Notes: generated by a model not told the origin, from the sequence alone. DNA of 6,312 nt from Acidobacteriota bacterium (GCA_013698055.1 JACCVS010000162.1:1-6312); one strand, 5' to 3'; positions 1 through 6,276 are shown, counted from the first letter of the stretch. Numbers and translations: made by a program.

Positions 1-800
1 CCCTTGCCAGCCATCGTCTCTCCAACCGGAATGCCTGTCTGTTCGACGAAGCGGCTCAAGGCTTCGCACGCTTCGCTGTAAATGACGCCGCCGCCCGTGA
101 TGATGAAAGGCTGCTGCGCCGCGCCAATCCATTCTACGGCGCGTGCGAGGAGCGCGCGGTCGGCCAGTGGTCGGGAGATGTGCCAGACGCGACGCTCGAA
201 AAGTTCCGCCGGGTAGTCCCACGCTTCCGCCTGCACGTCCTGTGGAAGCGCGAGCGTGACCGCGCCCGTGTCGGCGGGCGAAATCAGCACGCGCATCGCC
301 GCCATCAAGGCGGAGGGGAGTTGGTCGGGACGGTTGATGCGATCCCAGTAGCGCGAGACGAATTTGAAAGCATCGTTGACCGAAATGTCCTGCGTGTGTC
401 CAGACTCCAGTTGTTGCAGGACGGGGGCGACGTTGCGGCGGGCGAAGATGTCGCCGGGCAGCAGCAGCACGGGCAGGCGATTGATCGTCGCCGTCGCCGC
501 GCCCGTGAGCATGTTCGTCGCCCCCGGCCCGACCGAAGACGTACAGGCAAATGTACCCAGCCGATTCTTCATCTTCGCGTAAGCCGTCGCCGTATGCACC
601 ATCGCCTGCTCGTTGCGGGCGAGGTAATAGCGAAAGTCGGGCGTCTGTTGCAACGCCTGACCGATGCCCGCCACGTTGCCATGCCCGAAGATGCCCCAGA
701 CACCCGCAAAGAAAGACGACTCTTCCCCGTCGCGCTCGACATACTGGTTCTTCAAGAATGTGATGAGCGCCTGGGCAGTAGTTAATCTTTGAGTTTTCAT
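1..800 (-). CDS. iolD: 3D-(3,5/4)-trihydroxycyclohexane-1,2-dione hydrolase, 5' part (3' end beyond window)
   Basis: This thiamine-diphosphate-dependent enzyme of the acetolactate-synthase superfamily hydrolytically opens the diketone ring made by IolE, giving 5-deoxy-D-glucuronate in the cytoplasm. The reading frame starts at ATG 800-798 (MKTQRLTTAQALITFLKNQY) and stays open for 266 codons to the left edge, so no stop is seen. Family members are roughly 620-640 residues, so about 40% is present: the ThDP-binding PYR domain (residues ~5-190) and the start of the central domain (from ~215, with FIITGGGVIYS at 232-242). Diagnostic pieces are GVWGIFGHGNVAGIG (33-47), ARNEQAMVHTATAYAK (61-76), where E64 sits at the catalytic glutamate position, and SSVGPGATNMLTGAA (88-102). 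The opening residues match how IolD proteins usually begin, which supports the start, although only a weak purine stretch precedes it. It is the last gene seen in the operon, 108 nt after the methyltransferase. Its substrate links directly to IolB and IolC. The identification is strong. Confidence 0.95.
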   Translation of the reverse strand, partial: MKTQRLTTAQALITFLKNQYVERDGEESSFFAGVWGIFGHGNVAGIGQALQQTPDFRYYLARNEQAMVHTATAYAKMKNRLGTFACTSSVGPGATNMLTGAATATINRLPVLLLPGDIFARRNVAPVLQQLESGHTQDISVNDAFKFVSRYWDRINRPDQLPSALMAAMRVLISPADTGAVTLALPQDVQAEAWDYPAELFERRVWHISRPLADRALLARAVEWIGAAQQPFIITGGGVIYSEACEALSRFVEQTGIPVGETMAGK

Positions 801-908
801 CTTCGTGTCATCTAGCTTGCCAGCTTGGATGGATCGTGCAAGGGCTTGGCTTCCGCAACCAGCCCCAAGGTCTTAAGCGGCGCTTGTTAAAACCCAACTT
901 TACTCAGG
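801..908. other. intergenic gap between methyltransferase and iolD
   Basis: This 108-nt spacer is the longest inside the operon. It contains a short interrupted palindrome, AAGCGGCGCTT, at 875-885 but no T-rich tract on the minus strand after it, so I do not call a terminator. I also see no convincing promoter for iolD. Read-through from the upstream genes is the simplest view, with a separate internal promoter not excluded. Confidence 0.5.
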
Positions 909-1946
909 CTACATACGTTCACATTCAATCACGCTATACGGTGATTTTGTCGGAACGATTCTTGACAGTCTCAAGCCGGACGCCTCCAGTAGCCTTTGAT
1001 ACTCATCCCTGGTGCGTTCTCTGCCGCCTTCCATGACAAGCATCAAGAGGTCGAGAGCTTTAGCTGGACTCGGCTCGTTGCCTTCGGGGACGACCATTTC
1101 AATGATTAAGATTTTGCCATTTTCGTTCATAGCCGAGCGGACATTTTGCAGGATTTTAATGCTGTGTTCGTTGTCCCAGTCGTGGATGATGTGCTTCATC
1201 ATGTAGGCGTCTGCGCCTGCCGGTATTGATTCGAAAAAGTCGCCCGGCGCGAGTTCAACGCGGTCGCTGACACCCTCTTTTGCGAGCAGTTCACCCGCGC
1301 CCTCGATAACAAAGGGAAGATCAAACAAAACTCCCTGCGTCTGCGGATTCGCTTTTAATATTCCGGCGAGCAACAGTCCATGACCGCCAGCGATGTCAAC
1401 CAGTTTGCCCACACCCGAAAAATCATAAGCCTCGACAACCGCTGGCAAAACTGCCCGCGTAAAGTTCGTCATCGCACTGTTGAAAACCCTTCCGGCCTCT
1501 TTATTCTGTTGGAAGAACTCAAAAGAACTCATCCCTTGAACTTTTTCATGTGCAACTCCGCCAGTTTTGACGCTGTACGCTAGTGCGCCCCAAGCCTGCC
1601 AAATCCAATCTTCATCCATCATCACCGCAAAGTCGCGTATCGAGTTCAGCGCACCCTTGCGCAGCAGCGCGGCAATCGGCGTGAGTTCAAACTTCTGGTC
1701 GGCGATTTCCGCAAAGACGCCTGCGCTCGCCAGCGTACGCAGGACGCGGTACAGAGACGGTGCGTGCGTCTGGGTTTGAGCGGCGAGTTCATCGGCGGTC
1801 TGCGGCTTCTCCGCAAGTAAATCGGCAATGCCGAGTTTTGCCACAACGCCAATGCTCCTTTGCATCAACGCCCCGAACAGCATTTGCATCAAGATCGCAT
1901 CGGGCGGTGGAACATCTGTGCTATTAGGCTGATTGCCCTGAGTCAT
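909..1946 (-). CDS. COMT-type SAM-dependent O-methyltransferase
   Basis: This is a class I SAM methyltransferase of the plant caffeate O-methyltransferase / bacterial hydroxyneurosporene methyltransferase type (Methyltransf_2), 345 residues, a usual length for the family. An N-terminal winged-helix dimerisation domain (about residues 15-100, with LGIADLLAEKPQTADELA) precedes the Rossmann domain. SAM motif I is VDIAGGHG at 183-190, the acidic ribose-binding residue is in LFDLP near 209, and GDFF is at 235-238. HDW at 255-257 carries the family's catalytic histidine, and the helper glutamates align with E283 (IIEMVVPEG) and E310 (GGRERT). I prefer ATG 1946 to the in-frame TTG at 1970 because AGAAGAGG lies 8 nt upstream of the ATG. 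The substrate cannot be read from the sequence. Its place between inositol genes suggests a cyclitol or a derived compound, but an unrelated small-molecule substrate is equally possible. Three sampled 60-nt rows average 44% G+C against 66% in three iolC rows, hinting at a different origin. Confidence 0.87.
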   Translation of the reverse strand: MTQGNQPNSTDVPPPDAILMQMLFGALMQRSIGVVAKLGIADLLAEKPQTADELAAQTQTHAPSLYRVLRTLASAGVFAEIADQKFELTPIAALLRKGALNSIRDFAVMMDEDWIWQAWGALAYSVKTGGVAHEKVQGMSSFEFFQQNKEAGRVFNSAMTNFTRAVLPAVVEAYDFSGVGKLVDIAGGHGLLLAGILKANPQTQGVLFDLPFVIEGAGELLAKEGVSDRVELAPGDFFESIPAGADAYMMKHIIHDWDNEHSIKILQNVRSAMNENGKILIIEMVVPEGNEPSPAKALDLLMLVMEGGRERTRDEYQRLLEASGLRLSRIVPTKSPYSVIECERM

Positions 1947-1954
1947 GTCTTGTA

Positions 1955-1962
1955 CCTCTTCT
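1955..1962 (-). promoter_or_regulatory. Shine-Dalgarno deciding the methyltransferase start
   Basis: AGAAGAGG on the minus strand lies 8 nt before ATG 1946. It falls inside the extension that a TTG start at 1970 would add, so it argues for the shorter protein. Confidence 0.7.
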
Positions 1963-2009
1963 GAAAGCAAAGTTTGTGAAAACCCCAGCGCGCAAATCTT
2001 ATCTTTGTA

Positions 2010-3023
2010 TCACAAGCGAGCCATCAGGTTCAGGTCGCGCCCGCGCCACGATTCCTGTGCGTCCAGAGCATGCTCGACTGTCCAGTGATGGTGAATGATG
2101 GAGCCTGCGGCCTGCGCCACGACGAGCGGGTCTTCCGCGCCGGGGAAGAGGACGTTGCGCCCGACGAGCGCGCCGCGCACGTTCGATCCGGCAGCTAGTC
2201 CGGCGGCAATTTCGCGTAACAGTGGCGTCGCATCGCCGACCGACTCGCCGCCGAGCAACAGGATCGGCAGCGTCGTCGAGCGTGCCACCACTTCATAGTT
2301 TTCGCAGTAGGGCAGTTTCAGCCAGAGGTGACGGCTGCTGTCGCCTAGTGCCGAGGCCACGCCCACGATCTTCGCCAACGCTTCCGCAGTTTTGACCACG
2401 CGATAGCCGCCATCACTTTTGACGACGGGCAAAGGCTCAAGAAATGTCGGCAGACCGAGAGCGTTCATTTCCGTGATGGCGCGGGCACAGTAGAGCATGG
2501 TGTTGAGCGAACCCGTCTCATCATCGCAGATGCGTAGTAAGAGCTTCGCTCCGTCCAGACCCATGGCGGCGCAGGTCGCGGGCAACACGCCCGTAATTGG
2601 ATCGTCCATTTCCCAACTCGCACCAGCCAGTCCGCCGCGATTTAGACTGCCGATGAGCAGCCGGTTATCGAGTAGTGCAGTTCCGCCGGCTTCAAGGATC
2701 AGTTGGTGGAGGATCAGCAAGTCTTCGAGCACATCCATCGTCGCCATCACGCCGTCAACCGTCTCGCTTTGCAGCACACGCACGATGCGCGCGAGGTAAG
2801 CGTGACGGTCGGCCATCCCCAGCGAGTCGCCGCCGACTTTGGTGACGCGGCGCGCGGGATGGTCTGCCGCCAGAATGTTGAGCCTCCCATCGGGCGTGAG
2901 CGTATCGCGGCGCTTCCGCGTCCGGGCGGCGCGGAGTGAGCATTCGGGGTCTGTCACCCGCACTTCAGTTATCTTCGCCAGTGCGGAAGCGGGAAGAAAC
3001 TCTTCGTCAAGAAAAGCCTGCAC
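2010..3023 (-). CDS. Cgl0159-type (beta/alpha)8-barrel aldolase-like protein, probable DKGP aldolase
   Basis: This 337-residue protein resembles the Cgl0159 family of class I aldolase-like barrels (DeoC/LacD fold), known from inositol gene clusters in actinobacteria. Family-like segments are LAADHPARR (51-59), MATMDVLEDLL (93-103), SLNRGGLAGASWEMDD (126-141), GLDGAKLLLRI (155-165), LWLKLPY (233-239), LLLGGES (255-261) and VGRNVLFPG (287-295). K236 in LWLKLP is the best candidate for a Schiff-base lysine, with K160 as the alternative. Both are inferences from fold logic. The start is GTG 3023, immediately after the iolC TAA with no spacer, and is served by AGGGAGGA inside the end of iolC, so the two genes should be translationally coupled. 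The likely role is cleavage of 2-deoxy-5-keto-D-gluconate 6-phosphate to dihydroxyacetone phosphate and malonic semialdehyde, the step after IolC. No other candidate for that step is visible here. Family assignment is firm from recollection; the exact reaction is inferred. Confidence 0.85.
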   Translation of the reverse strand: MQAFLDEEFLPASALAKITEVRVTDPECSLRAARTRKRRDTLTPDGRLNILAADHPARRVTKVGGDSLGMADRHAYLARIVRVLQSETVDGVMATMDVLEDLLILHQLILEAGGTALLDNRLLIGSLNRGGLAGASWEMDDPITGVLPATCAAMGLDGAKLLLRICDDETGSLNTMLYCARAITEMNALGLPTFLEPLPVVKSDGGYRVVKTAEALAKIVGVASALGDSSRHLWLKLPYCENYEVVARSTTLPILLLGGESVGDATPLLREIAAGLAAGSNVRGALVGRNVLFPGAEDPLVVAQAAGSIIHHHWTVEHALDAQESWRGRDLNLMARL

Positions 3024-4040
3024 TTAAAATCCTCCCTGTGCTTCGATGAATGCTAAGGCTTCTTGTTCAGAGGGCATGAAATTGGCGCAGCCATGACGGG
3101 TGACGACGATTGCGCCGCAGGCATTCCCCATCCGCGCCGAGCGATGCCAGTCCCAACCTTTGAGATAGCCGTAAAGAAGACCGCTCGCGAAAGCGTCGCC
3201 AGCCCCCAGGACGTTCTGCACCTCGACGGGGAACGTCGCGGCCTCGATCCTTTCGCCGCCGTTTAAGTAAACGGTGGTTCCGTCTCCGCCGCGCTTGAGC
3301 GCGAGGGCGGCGGGGCCTGCGCCCAGAATCGTCTCCACCGCTTGTAGCACGTCACCGCTCACGCGCGCGCCGGAGACTTGTGAATGCTCGACGGAGACGG
3401 AGATGCCTTCATGGAGCGCGCCGGCCTTCACTTCATCCGCCGTGCCGAGCACCACATCGGTTAAGTGCAGGATCGAACGTACACTCACACCGAAGGCCCG
3501 CGTGTCGTGCCACTGGTCGGGACGAAAATCAAGATCGAGGACGACCTTCGTGCCGCAGGCGCGTGCCCGTTCCGCAGCGAAGATGGTGGCACTATGGCTC
3601 GGCTCGCGGCTTAGTCCCGTGCCCGTAATCAACAGCACGCGACTCTCTGGAACGGGCGCGGCGAGAACGTCATCAATGGTCAACTCGACATCGGCGCAGT
3701 TGTCTCGATAAAAGACCAACGGAAACTTGTCGGGCGGCTCGATGCCCAGGATCACTGCGCTCGTGCGCCGTCCGGCCTTGCGCGGAATGAAGTCAATTGC
3801 GACGCCCTCTCGCTCAAGAAAGTTCAGCACGAAATCACCCACCGGATCATCGCCGACGGCTGTCAGCAAGGCCGCGCGCAGGTTCAAACGGCGTGTGCCG
3901 ACGCTGATGTTGGTCGGACAACCGCCGACGTATGCGGCGAAGTTTTTGATCTCCGGGAAAGGCGCGCCGATGTCGTTCGCGTAAAGGTCAATCGAACTGC
4001 GACCCATCGTCAGGATGTCGAACTTTCGCTCCGTCATCAT
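3024..4040 (-). CDS. iolC: 5-dehydro-2-deoxygluconokinase
   Basis: This PfkB/ribokinase-family sugar kinase uses ATP to phosphorylate 2-deoxy-5-keto-D-gluconate at O-6, making DKGP. It has 338 residues, the size of a stand-alone IolC. The N-terminal MGRSSIDLYAND (12-23) is typical of IolC, and the substrate-binding PfkB signature is YVGGCPTNISVGTRRL (37-52). LDLDFRPDQWHD (168-179) follows, and the C-terminal PfkB signature with anion hole and catalytic base is NVLGAGDAFASGLLYG (276-291), where D282 is the expected catalytic aspartate. Two ATG codons stand in tandem at 4040 and 4037; I give the outer one, which overlaps the iolB stop as ATGA, but either could be used. Purines AAAGAGAG lie just upstream. 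The protein ends after the kinase domain with no DUF2090 aldolase extension, so the following step must be done by a separate protein, presumably the gene that abuts it. The identification is strong. Confidence 0.95.
   Translation of the reverse strand: MMTERKFDILTMGRSSIDLYANDIGAPFPEIKNFAAYVGGCPTNISVGTRRLNLRAALLTAVGDDPVGDFVLNFLEREGVAIDFIPRKAGRRTSAVILGIEPPDKFPLVFYRDNCADVELTIDDVLAAPVPESRVLLITGTGLSREPSHSATIFAAERARACGTKVVLDLDFRPDQWHDTRAFGVSVRSILHLTDVVLGTADEVKAGALHEGISVSVEHSQVSGARVSGDVLQAVETILGAGPAALALKRGGDGTTVYLNGGERIEAATFPVEVQNVLGAGDAFASGLLYGYLKGWDWHRSARMGNACGAIVVTRHGCANFMPSEQEALAFIEAQGGF
3030..3037 (-). promoter_or_regulatory. Shine-Dalgarno within the iolC 3' end
   Basis: AGGGAGGA encodes the last residues of IolC (QGGF) and also acts as a near-ideal ribosome binding site. 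Its GGAGG core is 7 nt before the GTG start at 3023. It supports the non-ATG start of the aldolase-like gene. Confidence 0.8.
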
Positions 4041-4903
4041 CTCTCTTTGCCGCCGGTCACGAGCGGCACGCGCGGGTCTTGTTCAACCCATGATCCGCGC
4101 ACCCAGGCGTATGCGGGGTCGTCCGCCGCCGCCATCGAGCGCGCGCTGCCCGCCAGCGCGTTGAGGTAATAGACGTTGTAGCCGTGCGCCGCGACGACCG
4201 GATGATAGCCTTCGGGAATCAACACCAGTTCACCGTCGCGCACGGTCAGCGTCTCGTCTATGCGTCCGTCCGACGTATAGACTCTCTGAATGGCATACCC
4301 TTCGGGCCGGTCAACTTTGTAGTAATAGATTTCTTCCAAATCCACTTCATCCGGCGGGTTGTGTACGTCGTGTTTGTGTGGCGGATAACTAGACCAATTC
4401 CCGCTCGGCGTGTAGACCTCGACGAGGAGTAGCCGTTGCGCGGGAAATTCCGGTTTCAGGATGTGATTGATCTGACGTGTGGCGTTCGCGCCACCCCGCA
4501 CCTCTACCTCCACTTCATCCGGGGTAACGAGCCGCGCCGGGTATTTTTCTTCGGCGCGCGAGTAACAAAGTGCGATCTCGCAATCCGTTTCGGCCGTGAC
4601 GGTGAACTCCGCCTCAATCGGCAGGTAGAGCGCGGTCGGCAATCCGTCGAACACGTGTGCACGACTGCCAAAGGCCGGCCAGGAGCCAGCGGTTGACTCA
4701 ACCGAACAGCGTCCGCCTAAGACCAACAAGCCTAATTCGCACGCGCCCGTCTCACACGCAAACTTATCCCCGCGCAATAACTTCCGCACCCGAAACGTCA
4801 GATATTCAAAACCAGCAGACTCCGGTGTCACGACCAGCATCTCTCCCGAAGCATCCAAGGGGGAGTCTGGTTTGATCAGTAAATCTTGCAACGAGTATGT
4901 CAT
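4037..4903 (-). CDS. iolB: 5-deoxy-glucuronate isomerase
   Basis: IolB is a bicupin metal-dependent isomerase that converts 5-deoxy-D-glucuronate to 2-deoxy-5-keto-D-gluconate, the substrate of IolC. The protein is 288 residues, close to the family norm of about 270. The hallmark is in the second cupin: NWSSYPPHKHDV (169-180) followed by DEVDLEEIYYYKVDRPEGYAIQRVY (185-209). H176, H178 and E190 or E191 are the expected metal ligands, with H234 in EGYHPV completing the site. Alignment to solved IolB structures would settle the exact ligands. I choose ATG 4903, which has GAGGA 6 nt upstream, rather than the TTG one codon earlier. The gene begins 18 nt after the regulator gene and overlaps iolC by 4 nt (ATGA), so it is probably co-transcribed with both and coupled to iolC in translation. 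No anomaly is seen. Confidence 0.95.
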   Translation of the reverse strand: MTYSLQDLLIKPDSPLDASGEMLVVTPESAGFEYLTFRVRKLLRGDKFACETGACELGLLVLGGRCSVESTAGSWPAFGSRAHVFDGLPTALYLPIEAEFTVTAETDCEIALCYSRAEEKYPARLVTPDEVEVEVRGGANATRQINHILKPEFPAQRLLLVEVYTPSGNWSSYPPHKHDVHNPPDEVDLEEIYYYKVDRPEGYAIQRVYTSDGRIDETLTVRDGELVLIPEGYHPVVAAHGYNVYYLNALAGSARSMAAADDPAYAWVRGSWVEQDPRVPLVTGGKER

Positions 4904-4921
4904 CAATATTCCTCATGCGTC

Positions 4922-5938
4922 TCAGGATTTCGGCGGGGCCGTTGATTCACGTATGATCAATTCTCCCTCCACCTTGATGTTGGCTTTAGAATCAACGCCG
5001 GAGATGAGCTTGAGCATTGTTTCCATGGCCATGCGACCCATTTGCTGTTTCGGCTGGCCTACTGTAGTAAGCAGTGGAGAGGTGAAAGAGGCAATGGAAA
5101 GATCATCGAATCCGACAATGGAGATGTCATCGGGGACATTGATCCCGTGCCCATACAGCGTGCGTAAAGCGCCCAACGCTGACATATCGTTATAGCAAAA
5201 AACGGCTGTCGGGGGCATGGGGAGCGCCAACAGCCTCTCCATCGCTTGCCTCCCTCCCTCCGGCTTACCATCGCCGTGAACAACCAGTTCCGGGAGGAAC
5301 GGATAATCCGCGAAGGCCAGCCCCTGACGGTAGCCTGCAAAGCGTTCAGTATCGGACTGGAAGCCGGCCTGGTCGCCAATATAAGCTATCCGTCTATGAC
5401 CGAGTCCGATCAAATGTTCCATCACCTGCGTGCTGGCTTTAAGATTGTCAATCATCACCGAATAGATGAACTGATCCGGCTCATCCGGGTGCTGATTATT
5501 GATGAGCACAATCGGAACTTTTAACTGGCTCAGCAGCGGCACATAAAGGGCACCGACTCGTGACGCGGTGACGATAATTCCATCAACACGTCGCTCGTGA
5601 AAAGAGTGTACGACTTTGACTTCACGGTCTGGGTTGGCATTGGAGTTTGCCAGGAAGACTGAATAGCCGTGATCGTTAGCCGTCTCTTCAATGCCGCTGA
5701 CGACATCGGCGATGAACGGATCGGCGATTGAGGTGACGACCACGCCGATTGTTTTCGTCTTTTTTGTTGCCAGGCTGCGGGCAATAGCGCTCGGACGATA
5801 GCCCATGCTAACGGCTATTTGGCGAATCCGCTCAGCCGTTTCACCCTTAACGAGTGGGCTGTGGCTTAACGCCCTCGAGACGGTCGGGTGTGAAACATTG
5901 GCTGCCCGCGCGATGTCTTTGATCGATACTTGTTGCAT
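4922..5938 (-). CDS. LacI/GalR-family transcriptional regulator, probable local inositol repressor
   Basis: This is a 338-residue regulator with the standard LacI layout. The N-terminal helix-turn-helix is VSIKDIARAANVSHPTVSRAL (4-24), followed by the hinge helix RPSAIARSLATKKT (48-61), where L55 is the residue that usually wedges into a central CpG of the operator. The periplasmic-binding-protein-like effector domain runs from TIGVVVTSIADPFIADVV (63-80) through VMIDN (161-165), AVFCYNDMSALG (245-256) and ISIVGFDD (272-279) to the terminal IIRESTAPP (328-336). I prefer ATG 5938 over TTG 5959: the usual family N-terminus starts near there, and AAGG lies 11 nt upstream, whereas TTG has no Shine-Dalgarno and is preceded directly by a TGA. 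The gene leads the iol genes with only 18 nt before iolB, so it likely controls its own operon. The effector is unknown; an inositol-pathway intermediate is an inference from context. Confidence 0.93.
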   Translation of the reverse strand: MQQVSIKDIARAANVSHPTVSRALSHSPLVKGETAERIRQIAVSMGYRPSAIARSLATKKTKTIGVVVTSIADPFIADVVSGIEETANDHGYSVFLANSNANPDREVKVVHSFHERRVDGIIVTASRVGALYVPLLSQLKVPIVLINNQHPDEPDQFIYSVMIDNLKASTQVMEHLIGLGHRRIAYIGDQAGFQSDTERFAGYRQGLAFADYPFLPELVVHGDGKPEGGRQAMERLLALPMPPTAVFCYNDMSALGALRTLYGHGINVPDDISIVGFDDLSIASFTSPLLTTVGQPKQQMGRMAMETMLKLISGVDSKANIKVEGELIIRESTAPPKS

Positions 5939-6028
5939 CTGGACTACAACCTTATGCAATCAACTTGAACTGCCCGCGAGAAGTGACGTTGATGAATTAC
6001 TGGGAATCGTGCCTCCTCTTCAAGAAGA

Positions 6029-6042
6029 TGCACACGTGTTCA
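6029..6042. promoter_or_regulatory. candidate LacI-family operator
   Basis: TGCACACGTGTTCA is a 14-bp near-perfect palindrome centred on CpG, with an uninterrupted ACACGTGT core and matched TG/CA ends; one pair (C/T) breaks symmetry. This is the form of many LacI/GalR-family operators. It lies about 90 nt upstream of the regulator ATG, so autoregulation of the operon is plausible. Binding by this particular protein is inferred, not shown. Confidence 0.5.
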
Positions 6043-6050
6043 AAAGATTG

Positions 6051-6078
6051 AAAATATAAAGCAGCTATTATTGCTGCT
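6051..6078 (-). terminator. terminator-like hairpin in the operon leader
   Basis: On the minus strand AGCAGC (6078-6073), a 7-nt loop AATAATA and GCTGCT (6065-6060) form a 6-bp stem that is followed at once by TTATATTTT. The layout fits a short intrinsic terminator for leftward transcription. The stem is short, so efficiency is doubtful. It could insulate the operon from genes to the right or act as an attenuator if transcription starts farther right. Confidence 0.35.
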
Positions 6079-6111
6079 CAGCAAGAACTTTGGAAATGAC
6101 CAGAATAAGGT

Positions 6112-6223
6112 AAGCTCAGGACTTACGCAGTTGAACGAAGAATCAGAAACTTTCGTGTAGTCGCAAATCGGCTAAGCCCTTGTTTTCAATAAAGCCTTAT
6201 TCAACTGCGTAAGTCCTGAGCTT
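6112..6223. repeat. MITE-like element with perfect 24-bp terminal inverted repeats
   Basis: The left arm at 6112-6135 (containing CAGGACTTACGCAGTTGAA) is the exact reverse complement of the right arm at 6200-6223, separated by 64 nt with no coding capacity. The size (~112 bp), perfect termini and non-coding interior fit a miniature inverted-repeat transposable element or a remnant of an insertion sequence. Both ends carry the palindrome AGCT (6113-6116 and 6219-6222), which could be part of the repeat or a target duplication flanking a 19-bp inverted repeat. No T-run follows either arm, so a simple terminator is less likely. Confidence 0.6.
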
Positions 6224-6247
6224 CCTCATGTCATGCTATGAGTGCTA

Positions 6248-6276
6248 AATCTACCCCCTGAACACTGTCCTGTCAA
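6248..6276 (-). promoter_or_regulatory. candidate sigma70-type promoter directed toward the operon
   Basis: On the minus strand a consensus -35 TTGACA (6276-6271) is followed by exactly 17 nt and TAGATT (6253-6248), which matches TATAAT at four of six positions. Transcription would start near 6241 and run leftward through the inverted-repeat element into the regulator gene, giving a leader of roughly 300 nt. No gene on this strand begins nearer to it. Promoter rules in the host phylum are unknown, so this is only a candidate. Confidence 0.4.

Noticed and set aside
180..785. 201-codon plus-strand open frame
   Set aside because: It lies entirely antisense to the well-supported iolD frame. Its translation is rich in Arg and His and shows no recognisable domain, as expected of a shadow frame in GC-rich coding DNA.
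875..885. AAGCGGCGCTT as a terminator between the methyltransferase and iolD
   Set aside because: The 5-bp arms leave a one-base loop, too small for a hairpin, and no T-run follows on the minus strand.
3274..3711. 145-codon plus-strand open frame
   Set aside because: It is antisense to iolC, with low-complexity Ser/Arg/Thr-rich translation and no motif; iolC explains the sequence fully.
4872..5195. 107-codon plus-strand open frame across the iolB-regulator junction
   Set aside because: It is antisense to both genes and has no recognisable domain or ribosome site. The regulator's C-terminal domain is intact in this stretch.
5939..5959. Seven-residue N-terminal extension of the regulator from TTG 5959
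   Set aside because: There is no Shine-Dalgarno upstream and a TGA immediately precedes it. The usual LacI-family N-terminus starts at ATG 5938.
6012..6017. AGGAGG on the minus strand, suggesting a leader peptide
   Set aside because: No ATG, GTG or TTG follows at a usable distance on that strand; only an ATT is present, so I do not call a small gene.
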